Below are positions 34,086 through 41,811 of a stretch of 64,000 bases of DNA, piece by piece (position 1 is the first letter of the stretch; every line of letters begins with the position of its first letter). This DNA comes from an uncultured Pelagibacteraceae bacterium (GTDB taxonomy: Bacteria > Pseudomonadota > Alphaproteobacteria > Pelagibacterales > Pelagibacteraceae): the NCBI GenBank assembly GCA_902581585.1, contig CACHPB010000001.1:62001-126000 (forward strand). The letters are read 5' to 3'. Position numbers and translations under genes: made by a program. The notes under the pieces are model-generated. The model saw only the letters and a program-made list of their open reading frames with translations, did no database searches and was not told the DNA's origin.

Positions 34086-36011
34086 TTAACCCTTACCTCG
34101 CCAAGGTATAGTTTTATCAATTATTTTTCTTAACGTGATATCAAACAACAATCCTAACATCCCCATAATGAATATTGTTATCCAGATTACTTCATATTGA
34201 AAATACTTTTTCGCAACATTTTCAACAAAACCAATACCTGTTGTTCCAGCTAAAAATTCAGCCGCAACCAAAGTTCCCCAGCACATACCTACAGCAACTC
34301 TTATTCCAGTAAGAATTTCAGGTAAGGAATTTGGAAATATAACATGTCTAAGTATTTGTCTTTTTGATGCCCCTAGCGAATGTGCGGCGTGAATTTTAGA
34401 TAATTGCGTTCCTGATGCACCAGCTCTTGCAGAGATAATCATAATAGAGAGTGAAACCATGAATAATAAAAATACTTTACCTGTATTATCAATTCCAAGA
34501 ACAGAAATGATTAAAGGTGCCCATGCTAATGGTGGTACGGGTCTATATAGTTCAATTAGAGGATCAAAGAAACCTTTGGCAAATCTATTTAATCCCATGA
34601 ATAAACCCAACGGCACTCCAATAATTATTCCAAACACTAATCCTAAAAATACTCTTAAGAAAGAGTCCCAGATATGACCATAAGGAACAGGTATTTTAAA
34701 TAATTTAAAATCACCTGTTACAATTTTTAATACTTTTCCTTTAAAGTTTTCTTTAACAATACCTTCACTTGTGTGAACAGGATATTCACCTGGTAAAATA
34801 TCAGCAATCCAATCTGGCAAAATAAATCCAATGATTGAGCTTACATCTATCGTTTCTATCCAAAGAAGAGGGATATTTTTATAACCTACGCTTGGTTTAG
34901 ACATTAATATAAATTTATTAAAAGTATCTGAGGGTTTAGGTAACCATCTTCCTGATCCTTGTTCAGAACAACTTGGTCCACTAGCAACAATTGTTCCAGC
35001 TGGAAATAAAAGAATATCAATTAATCTTAGACCAGCTTGCTCACTTTCTTGAAGGTTATCAAATTCAATAATTGCATTTTGCATTTCATTTAGAGCATTC
35101 GGTGGATAAATACTTGCAAACTCTATTCTTCTTGCAATTTTGACAATATTTTTTGCATAATCGGATGCAATTTCTTCAGAGTCATTTAGATTTTTTCTAT
35201 AAGCTTTGACCTCATCTTTTAATTGTTTTATTGAATTTTTGAATTGTGGATTGTGATTTCTTAATTTGAAAAATTTATCATTTATGATTTTAAGTTCTTC
35301 AGCTGCTGCTTGGAATTTTAATCCTTTTGCTGTTTCAGCAACAAATGGGACTTCTATAGTATTTTCTATTGATCCTGTTCCAGATCTTACTGTAATTATA
35401 CCCCATTCACCCTGTTCCGAAATTGCTTTAAGTCTATTATTTTTTTGATCATTAGTTTCAAATGGATAATCTTGCTTTTTAAAATTAGAACTTAAAAGTC
35501 TTATTTCTTTAGTCATCTCATCAATTTTTATTTTTGTATCTATTTCAATTAAATCTTCATTTGTTAAAAGAGGTATTAATTGTTTAGTCTTATTTATAAA
35601 ACCAACTAAAATTGTTTTTTGTTGATTATTTAAATCTTTAGAATTCTGTATTTCAGATGTAATTTTTTTTAAATTTTTATTCTCGATTTTAATAATCGAG
35701 GTACTTTTAAATTCTCTTTCTTCGATAGGAAATTGATATTTTAATCCAAGTAACGATTCATTAATTTTTGCAACTTGACATAATTCATTTGCAGATTTTG
35801 GATAAAAACCTTTTGCAATATCCCATGAATAATAAAGCCAAACTAATAATATTGCAGCACTACCAACAATAACCCAGTGTGTTCCTCCTTTAGCTCTTTC
35901 TGGATTACCAAATACTGCATCAACTTTTTCAGTTTGAATAAGTCTTCTCCCGTAAAGTATACATCCAATAATAGATACAAAAATTAGTATTGTTACTATT
36001 TGGGTTAACAT
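34086..36011 (-). CDS. tauC: TauC/SsuC-like sulfonate-type ABC permease with large N-terminal domain
   Basis: A 641-residue protein, far longer than ordinary TauC (about 275). The C-terminal ~200 residues are the permease domain, with ELYRPVPPLAWAPLIISVLG and the coupling loop AAHSLGASKRQILRHVIFPNSLPEIL. The N-terminal ~400 residues contain two hydrophobic segments near residues 1-20 and 47-67 and a long helical, probably periplasmic, region with coiled-coil character (KDEVKAYRKNLNDSEEIASDYAKNIVKIARR). A short segment with Cys (SGPSCSEQGSGRW) follows. It starts 0 bp after the tauB stop. Confidence 0.88.
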   Translation of the reverse strand: MLTQIVTILIFVSIIGCILYGRRLIQTEKVDAVFGNPERAKGGTHWVIVGSAAILLVWLYYSWDIAKGFYPKSANELCQVAKINESLLGLKYQFPIEEREFKSTSIIKIENKNLKKITSEIQNSKDLNNQQKTILVGFINKTKQLIPLLTNEDLIEIDTKIKIDEMTKEIRLLSSNFKKQDYPFETNDQKNNRLKAISEQGEWGIITVRSGTGSIENTIEVPFVAETAKGLKFQAAAEELKIINDKFFKLRNHNPQFKNSIKQLKDEVKAYRKNLNDSEEIASDYAKNIVKIARRIEFASIYPPNALNEMQNAIIEFDNLQESEQAGLRLIDILLFPAGTIVASGPSCSEQGSGRWLPKPSDTFNKFILMSKPSVGYKNIPLLWIETIDVSSIIGFILPDWIADILPGEYPVHTSEGIVKENFKGKVLKIVTGDFKLFKIPVPYGHIWDSFLRVFLGLVFGIIIGVPLGLFMGLNRFAKGFFDPLIELYRPVPPLAWAPLIISVLGIDNTGKVFLLFMVSLSIMIISARAGASGTQLSKIHAAHSLGASKRQILRHVIFPNSLPEILTGIRVAVGMCWGTLVAAEFLAGTTGIGFVENVAKKYFQYEVIWITIFIMGMLGLLFDITLRKIIDKTIPWRGKG

Positions 36012-36809
36012 TTAATTTTCTTTCCCCATTATTTCTTCTTCCATGTTCCAAATCATGGATAATATTTCCTCACGTTTAGATGAAAATTCTTTATTCTTTT
36101 TAATTTCTCTTAAATCCTCTTTTAAACCCATTTCTGCAAAAGGAAGATTGTACTCTTTATGTATCCTGCCTGGTCTTGGTGCCATTACATATAATCTTTC
36201 ACCAAGCAGCAATGCTTCCTCAACCGAGTGAGTAATTAAAATAATTGTTTTTCCTGTTTCTTTCCAAATTTTAAGAACTAAAGATTGCATTTTTTCTCTT
36301 GTTAAAGCATCGAGAGCACCCAATGGTTCATCCATTAATATTAAATCTGGATCGTTTATAAGACATCTTGCAAGCGCAACTCTCTGCTGCATCCCTCCTG
36401 ATAATTGGTATGTAGGAGTGTTACCAAAACCTTTTAATCCAACAATTTCTAGCCACTCATCAACTTTTTTAGCTGTTTTAATTGGATCTTCTTTTTTCAT
36501 TCTAAGACCGAAATCAACATTTTCAGCAACCGTTAACCATTCAAATAAGGCTCCTTGTTGAAATACCATTCCTCTTTCTACACCAGGGCCATTAATTTCT
36601 TTTCCACCAAGAACAATAGAGCCAGATGTCGGTCTTAAAAATCCTGCTGCTATATTTAAAAGTGTAGTTTTCCCACAACCTGAAGGTCCTAGGACTGTGA
36701 GCAGTTCTCCTTTTTTAAGAGTAAAACTTACATCTTTAAGTGCATGAACAGTTTCGCCTTTTGGCGTTTTAAAGATCATATTCAGATCTTGGGAAACTAA
36801 GTCACTCAT
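36012..36809 (-). CDS. tauB: TauB/SsuB-like sulfonate-type ABC ATPase
   Basis: A 265-residue ATPase. Walker A GPSGCGKTTLLNIAAGF, Q-loop FQQGALFEWLTV, signature LSGGMQQRVALARCL, Walker B LILMDEPLGALDALTR and H-loop ITHSVEEALLLG are complete. The ITHSVEEA switch is typical for the nitrate/sulfonate/taurine family. It lies between tauA (with a terminator-like hairpin in the gap) and tauC. Drives import from the periplasm; taurine is the likely ligand on genomic context but other sulfonates are possible. Confidence 0.92.
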   Translation of the reverse strand: MSDLVSQDLNMIFKTPKGETVHALKDVSFTLKKGELLTVLGPSGCGKTTLLNIAAGFLRPTSGSIVLGGKEINGPGVERGMVFQQGALFEWLTVAENVDFGLRMKKEDPIKTAKKVDEWLEIVGLKGFGNTPTYQLSGGMQQRVALARCLINDPDLILMDEPLGALDALTREKMQSLVLKIWKETGKTIILITHSVEEALLLGERLYVMAPRPGRIHKEYNLPFAEMGLKEDLREIKKNKEFSSKREEILSMIWNMEEEIMGKEN

Positions 36810-36842
36810 AAGATAACTTTATATAAAAATTTTTTTAAAAAA

Positions 36843-36872
36843 AATAGGCGCTAATTTTAGTTAGCGCCTATT
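36843..36872 (-). terminator. Rho-independent-type hairpin between tauA and tauB
   Basis: AATAGGCGCTAA and TTAGCGCCTATT form a perfect 12-bp stem with a 6-nt loop. On the minus strand it is followed directly by a run of T, so it can act as a real intrinsic terminator of the tauA message, with readthrough supplying tauBC. Confidence 0.85.
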
Positions 36873-36892
36873 AAATATTTTTACTCTTTAAA

Positions 36893-37834
36893 TTATAAAG
36901 GTAAGAAACTTGTATCTACATTTCCACCAGGCGTTCCCATTCCTTTTAAGAATGCATCAAGGTTTCCACTTTCCATAGATTGTTTAGTTTCTTCTGGAGT
37001 TAAGAATTTAAATCCACTTAAAGTTTCTTTCATATCTGCAACTTTCATTTCAGAAGCTTTAGACATAGCATTCATATCACTCTTACCTGCTCTGTATCTG
37101 TCATTTGCTTCATGAGTTACTTCTATAAAAGTTCTTAACATTCCAGGATTTTCCTTCATAAATTTATCAGTTACTGAAGTAATATCTATTCCTAGAATTC
37201 CAGCTGCTCTTGCTTCATCTACTGTTAATAATCTTGAACCAACAGCTACTGCTGCTTTAATAGAGTTACCACCAAATAAACATGCCATTACAACATCACC
37301 ACTTACTAAAGCAGCGGCACCTTCTTCAGGGTCCATTTGAATTATATCCATTTTACTTCTGTCAGCTCCAACAACTTTCATACTTTCATCAAATACATAT
37401 TCAGCCATTGTTCCTAATGGAACTGCAACTTTTTTACCTTCTAATTCAGTTGCATTAGCTTTTGTAATTCCAGAAGCGTTAGATGTAACACAAGTAGTTC
37501 CGCCCATTCCATATTCCATTGCAATATCAACTAACTTGATAGGTGCATTAGATTTAACAGCATTAATAAAAGGCACTAGACCTTGTGAATAAGATATATC
37601 AATGTCTCCTGCTAGCATTGCATCTGTCATTGCTCCACCATTTGTGAAGTTTGTCCATTTTACTGGAACTCCAAGAGCTTTAGCAAAATTCTTTTTTTGC
37701 ATGTCCTCTAGATTTGGGCTAGGCCATTCTAGAAAGTATGCAACTCTAACCTCATTTGCAGCAGCATTTGCAGCTGAAATTGATAGGTTAAGAGCAAATA
37801 AACTTCCTAAAATAAAACTAATTATTTTCTTCAT
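36893..37834 (-). CDS. tauA: Taurine/sulfonate-type ABC substrate-binding protein
   Basis: A 313-residue periplasmic protein with a signal peptide (IISFILGSLFALNLSISAANA) and mature start NEVRVAYFLEWPSPN. The pattern NFTNGGAMTDAMLAGDIDISYSQGLVPFINAVK, GTTCVTS and EGKKVAVPLGTMAEYVF matches TauA-like proteins of marine alphaproteobacteria. It captures taurine or a related sulfonate for TauBC. The gene is first in its operon, followed by a strong intrinsic terminator. It is divergent from the taurine:pyruvate-type aminotransferase gene, and the 227-bp region between them carries the shared 15-bp motif. Confidence 0.88.
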   Translation of the reverse strand: MKKIISFILGSLFALNLSISAANAAANEVRVAYFLEWPSPNLEDMQKKNFAKALGVPVKWTNFTNGGAMTDAMLAGDIDISYSQGLVPFINAVKSNAPIKLVDIAMEYGMGGTTCVTSNASGITKANATELEGKKVAVPLGTMAEYVFDESMKVVGADRSKMDIIQMDPEEGAAALVSGDVVMACLFGGNSIKAAVAVGSRLLTVDEARAAGILGIDITSVTDKFMKENPGMLRTFIEVTHEANDRYRAGKSDMNAMSKASEMKVADMKETLSGFKFLTPEETKQSMESGNLDAFLKGMGTPGGNVDTSFLPL

Positions 37835-37932
37835 TTTATCTCCTTAATTAAATTTAATTAGCGTTATTTAAGTTCAATTTTTAATATAAGTAAATGAATT
37901 TTGTAGGCATCATAATCACATGTAAATTGAGA

Positions 37933-37947
37933 TGTCTAAAATGGGTT
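37933..37947. promoter_or_regulatory. Third copy of the 15-bp motif, in the tauA/tpa promoter region
   Basis: TGTCTAAAATGGGTT is the reverse complement of AACCC-ATTTT-AGACA, differing from the 31211-31225 copy at one base. It is 99 bp from the tauA ATG and 115 bp from the tpa ATG, so it could control both directions. Confidence 0.6.
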
Positions 37948-37983
37948 CAATTCTAGGTTGTATTTTATATAACCTTATCACAT

Positions 37984-38001
37984 ATTAATGTGCGCATTAA
38001 T
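37984..38001. promoter_or_regulatory. Imperfect palindrome upstream of the aminotransferase gene
   Basis: ATTAATG-TGCG-CATTAAT has perfect 7-bp arms with a 4-bp spacer and lies about 60 bp before the aminotransferase ATG. A similar ATTAAT next to TGTGCACA occurs at the regulator promoter. It may be an operator; evidence is limited to symmetry and position. Confidence 0.4.
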
Positions 38002-38061
38002 TATTTTCTATTTTTTTAAATTAGTCTATGAGAGAGTATAACTAACTTTTTTTAAATATTT

Positions 38062-39405
38062 ATGAGCTCTGAAAAACCACAAATACCAAATTCACTTAAT
38101 GAACATTGGATGCCATTCTCTTCAAATAGAGACTTTAAAGCAAATCCAAGATTAATCGTAGAGGCAAAAGGAGTTTATTTAAAAAATCATCAAGGACAAA
38201 CTCAAATAGATGCAAGTTCGGGTTTATTTTGTAACCCATTAGGCCATGGTAGAGAGGAAATAATTGAGGCTATAACAAAACAATTAAGAACCGTTGATTA
38301 TGCTCAACCCTTTCAACAGGGTTTCGGAGGTTCATTTGAACTTGCTACAAGAATTTCAAAACATACTCCAGGAAATTTAAATAGAATTTTTTATACTATA
38401 TGTGGATCAACTGCCGTTGAAACGGCAATTAAAATTTCAGTTGCTTATCATAAGGCTAGAGGTGAAGGGCAAAGATTTAGATTTGTGGGAAGAGAAAGAG
38501 CTTACCATGGTATGAATATTGGAGCTACCTCAGTTGGTGGAATGATTAATAATGTAAAAACTTTTGCAAGTGTTTTAATGCCAGGAGTTGTTCACATGAG
38601 ACATACTCATTTACCAGAACATAAATTTGTTTCTGGACAACCAGAAACTGGAGCTGAAATAGCTGAAGATCTTGAAAGAATTTGTACTAACTTTGGATCT
38701 GAAAACATTGCTGCATGCATCGTTGAACCGATTGCAGGGTCAACTGGAACACTTGTTCCTCCAAAAGGATACTTACAAAGATTAAGAGAGATTTGTGATA
38801 AGCATGGAATTCTTTTAATTTTTGATGAAGTAATTACAGGTTGGGGAAGAACAGGTTCTCCATTCGCATCTCAAGAATACGGGGTAACACCTGACATAAT
38901 TACTATGGCAAAGGCTACAACAAATGGAATTAGTCCTTTAGGAGCAGTTGCTTGCAAGGAAGAAATTTATGATACAGTAATGGATGGGTCACCAAAAGGT
39001 TCAATTGAGCTATTTCATGGTTACACTTATTCTGGGATACCTGTTTCTGTTGCTGCAGGATTAGCAGTTCAGGATATTTTTGAGAAAGAAGATATATTTA
39101 ATAGAGCTAAAAACTTAGCTCCTTATTTCCAAGAAGGTTTAATGTCTTTAAAAGATATTGATGTCGTAGATAATATAAGAGGATATGGAATGATGGGTGG
39201 GATTGATATTAAAATGGATAAAAAACCCGGAGCAGCAGGATTTACTTGTTTTAAACATTGTTATGAAGCTGGTGTCAATTTTAAAGCAACTGGGGACTGT
39301 TTAATCATTGCTCCTATGTTCATTTGTGAAAAGAAACATATTGATGAAATAATCGATAAACTTAGAACAGGAATTACGAATTACTCTAAAAGTAAAAAAA
39401 ACTAA
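38062..39405 (+). CDS. tpa: Class III aminotransferase, likely taurine:pyruvate aminotransferase
   Basis: A 447-residue PLP enzyme. Landmarks are SSGLFCNPLGHGREEI, the GSTAVETAIK phosphate loop, RERAYHGMNIGATSVGG, IFDEVITGWGRTG and the lysine in MAKATTNGISPLGAV. This is the omega-amino acid:pyruvate group, to which taurine:pyruvate aminotransferase belongs; the product is sulfoacetaldehyde and alanine. It is divergent from tauA and followed 9 bp later by alanine dehydrogenase, which regenerates pyruvate. Beta-alanine or other omega-amino acids are alternative substrates. Confidence 0.82.
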   Translation: MSSEKPQIPNSLNEHWMPFSSNRDFKANPRLIVEAKGVYLKNHQGQTQIDASSGLFCNPLGHGREEIIEAITKQLRTVDYAQPFQQGFGGSFELATRISKHTPGNLNRIFYTICGSTAVETAIKISVAYHKARGEGQRFRFVGRERAYHGMNIGATSVGGMINNVKTFASVLMPGVVHMRHTHLPEHKFVSGQPETGAEIAEDLERICTNFGSENIAACIVEPIAGSTGTLVPPKGYLQRLREICDKHGILLIFDEVITGWGRTGSPFASQEYGVTPDIITMAKATTNGISPLGAVACKEEIYDTVMDGSPKGSIELFHGYTYSGIPVSVAAGLAVQDIFEKEDIFNRAKNLAPYFQEGLMSLKDIDVVDNIRGYGMMGGIDIKMDKKPGAAGFTCFKHCYEAGVNFKATGDCLIIAPMFICEKKHIDEIIDKLRTGITNYSKSKKN

Positions 39406-39414
39406 CTCACTTAT

Positions 39415-40530
39415 ATGAAAATAGGTGTTCCAAAGGAAATTAAACCTCAAGAAAATAGAATCGGCCTTACTCCTGAAAGCGTTAAAACTTTAACTGCCAA
39501 TGGTCATGAAGTCTTAGTTGAAAATAATGGAGGATATGAAGCAGGTTTTGAAAATGATCAATACAAGTCTGCTGGAGCAAAAATAGTTAATCAAGCAGAG
39601 GATATATTTAATGATGCGGATGTAATTGTGAAAGTTAAAGAACCTCTTTCAAATGAAGTAAAAATGATTAAGGAAAATCAAATAGTTTTTACCTACCTAC
39701 ATTTAGCAGCAGCAAAAGAATTAACAAAAGGTTTGGTAGATTCAAAAGCAGTTTGTATAGCTTACGAAACTGTTACAGATAATAATGGAAGACTTCCTTT
39801 ATTGGCACCAATGAGTGCTGTTGCTGGGAGAATGTCAGTACAAGCTGGTGCACATTGTTTAGAAAAAAATCAAAAGGGTAGAGGGATATTATTAGGAGGT
39901 GCTCCTGGAGGTGATCCAGCAGAGGTTGTTATACTTGGTGGAGGTGTAGTTGGTGAAAATGCTGCAATCATTGCAACTGGAATGAGAGCAAAAGTGCATG
40001 TTGTTGATAAATCAGAGGCAAGATTAAAACAATTGACTGAAATGTTTGGTGATAAAATTATTCCTCAATTAAGTGATAAAACTGACTTAGAAAAATTAAT
40101 TTCCCAATGTGATCTTTTAGTAGGTGGAGTTTTAATTCCAGGTGCGGAAGCTCCTAAATTAGTTACAAAGAAAATGATAAAAAATATGAAACGTGGTTCA
40201 GTTATTGTTGATGTCGCAATTGACCAAGGTGGATGTGTTGAAACAAGCAAACCCACTACTCATGCAGAACCTACTTACATTGTTGATGACATTGTACATT
40301 ATTGTGTAGCAAACATGCCTGGAGGAGTTCCTAGAACTTCAACTTTAGCATTAAATAAAGCAACTTTACCCTTCTTAACAAAACTTGCGAATGATGGGTA
40401 TCATAAAGCGCTAAAAGAAGATCATAATTTTTTAGCTGGACTAAATGTTCATAAAGGACAAGTTACCTATAAAGCGGTTGCAGATGTTTTTGGCTATGAT
40501 TATTTAACTGCTAAAGAAGCATTAAATTAA
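39415..40530 (+). CDS. ald: Alanine dehydrogenase
   Basis: A 371-residue NAD-dependent enzyme converting alanine to pyruvate and ammonium. The N-terminal MKIGVPKEIKPQENRIGLTPESV, the pyruvate-site TYLHLAAAKELT, the Rossmann segment VVILGGGVVGENAAIIATGM and GSVIVDVAIDQGGC are characteristic. Coupled with the aminotransferase before it, it closes a deamination cycle that releases the amino nitrogen of taurine as ammonium and recycles pyruvate. The 3' end overlaps the convergent esterase gene by 4 bp. Confidence 0.95.
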   Translation: MKIGVPKEIKPQENRIGLTPESVKTLTANGHEVLVENNGGYEAGFENDQYKSAGAKIVNQAEDIFNDADVIVKVKEPLSNEVKMIKENQIVFTYLHLAAAKELTKGLVDSKAVCIAYETVTDNNGRLPLLAPMSAVAGRMSVQAGAHCLEKNQKGRGILLGGAPGGDPAEVVILGGGVVGENAAIIATGMRAKVHVVDKSEARLKQLTEMFGDKIIPQLSDKTDLEKLISQCDLLVGGVLIPGAEAPKLVTKKMIKNMKRGSVIVDVAIDQGGCVETSKPTTHAEPTYIVDDIVHYCVANMPGGVPRTSTLALNKATLPFLTKLANDGYHKALKEDHNFLAGLNVHKGQVTYKAVADVFGYDYLTAKEALN

Positions 40531-41138
40531 TTTAGAATATTAATTAATTTTTCCTCTATATTTTTGCTTATTATAATGACACCTTTTTCATTAGGATGCA
40601 TTCCATCATCTAAATTTAGATCAGGATTTAAAGCAACTCCATCTAGCAAAAAAGGTATAAAATCTAATTCATATTTGATGGATAATCTTTTAAAAATTTT
40701 ATCAAATTTATTTTTATAATCATCTCCATGACTATCAGGTGCTATCATTCCAGCAATAACTATTTGAATTTTTTTGTTTAATATTTTTATTATAATTTCT
40801 TCCAAGTTTTTTTCAGTTTCATTTGGACTAATTCCTCGTAACATATCATTTGCGCCAAGGCCTAATAAAATTATATCAATATTTTTTTCACTAATTGTCC
40901 AAGATATTCTATTTAAACCTCCGGAAGATGTATCTCCTGATACACTTGCATTGATGACATTTACTTTTAAGCCTTTTTTATTTAAACTTTTCTCAAGCAC
41001 GTTTGATAAATGATATTTTTTATCCAACCCATAACCTGCCATAAGGCTATCACCAAATAAGACAACTTTGTAATCGGCTTTGGCTACAAATGCTGGTATT
41101 AATAAAACAATTATTTTAATAATTAATTTTTTTATCAT
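40527..41138 (-). CDS. tesA: GDSL-type esterase/lysophospholipase (TesA/arylesterase)
   Basis: A 203-residue SGNH hydrolase with a signal peptide ([21 protein letters not shown]). Block I is VVLFGDSLMAGYGLDK with the catalytic Ser, block III is LLGLGANDMLRG with Gly-x-Asn-Asp, and block V is DGMHPNEKG with Asp/His. It hydrolyses acyl esters or thioesters in the periplasm. Its ATG shares bases with the divergent ABC ATPase start (CATG), matching the common tesA-ybbA/lolD neighbourhood of proteobacteria. There is no intergenic space for promoters. Confidence 0.9.
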   Translation of the reverse strand: MIKKLIIKIIVLLIPAFVAKADYKVVLFGDSLMAGYGLDKKYHLSNVLEKSLNKKGLKVNVINASVSGDTSSGGLNRISWTISEKNIDIILLGLGANDMLRGISPNETEKNLEEIIIKILNKKIQIVIAGMIAPDSHGDDYKNKFDKIFKRLSIKYELDFIPFLLDGVALNPDLNLDDGMHPNEKGVIIISKNIEEKLINILN

Positions 41139-41811
41139 GAGTAAACTTTTAAAATTATCTAATGTTAATTTAAATTATACCATAGACAGTAAGTCTATAA
41201 ATATTTTAAAAAATATTAGTTTCGATGTAGATTATAAAGAAACCATTTCAGTAGTTGGAGAAAGTGGTTCAGGCAAAACAAGTTTAATCATGTTAATTGG
41301 AGGACTTGAAAAAGTATCGTCAGGAAATATTTTTTTTAGAGATTCAGAAATGTCTAAAATGAATGAGGATGAAATCTCTGAAATTAGAAGAAAAAATATT
41401 GGAATAGTGTTTCAATCCTTTTATTTAATACCAAATTACACTGCTCTTGAGAATGTAAGCCTATCTTTAGAAATAAATAAATTTGATAATCCAACAGTGA
41501 AGGCAAAAGAAATTTTAGATAGGTTTGGTTTAAGTAATAGATTTAATAATTTTCCAAGTCAACTTTCAGGAGGAGAACAACAGAGGGTTGCCATTGCAAG
41601 ATCTGTTGCAATGAAACCAGAGATTATTTTAGCAGATGAACCAACCGGCAACCTAGATAGTGAAAATACACACAAAATTTCTAATTTACTTTTTAATTAT
41701 ATTGAAGATGAAAATGCCAGTTTAATAATGGTTACACACGACAATAATTTAGCCAATTTAACAAAAAGGAAAATCACTATTAAAGATGGAGTAATAAGTG
41801 AAAATAAATGA
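41137..41811 (+). CDS. LolD/YbbA-like ABC ATPase
   Basis: About 224 residues. Walker [20 protein letters not shown]-loop [16 protein letters not shown], signature [16 protein letters not shown], and Walker [16 protein letters not shown] place it in the MacB/LolD/FtsE branch. The ATG at 41137 is the family-length start; the frame runs upstream to 41080 into the divergent tesA gene with no conserved residues. It works with the FtsX-like permease encoded next (14-bp overlap), forming a YbbAP-type complex with unclear physiological cargo. Confidence 0.9.
   Translation: MSKLLKLSNVNLNYTIDSKSINILKNISFDVDYKETISVVGESGSGKTSLIMLIGGLEKVSSGNIFFRDSEMSKMNEDEISEIRRKNIGIVFQSFYLIPNYTALENVSLSLEINKFDNPTVKAKEILDRFGLSNRFNNFPSQLSGGEQQRVAIARSVAMKPEIILADEPTGNLDSENTHKISNLLFNYIEDENASLIMVTHDNNLANLTKRKITIKDGVISENK

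Noticed and set aside
41080..41136. 19 extra residues before the LolD-like ATPase
   Set aside because: They lie in the divergent tesA signal-peptide region and precede the family's normal start.
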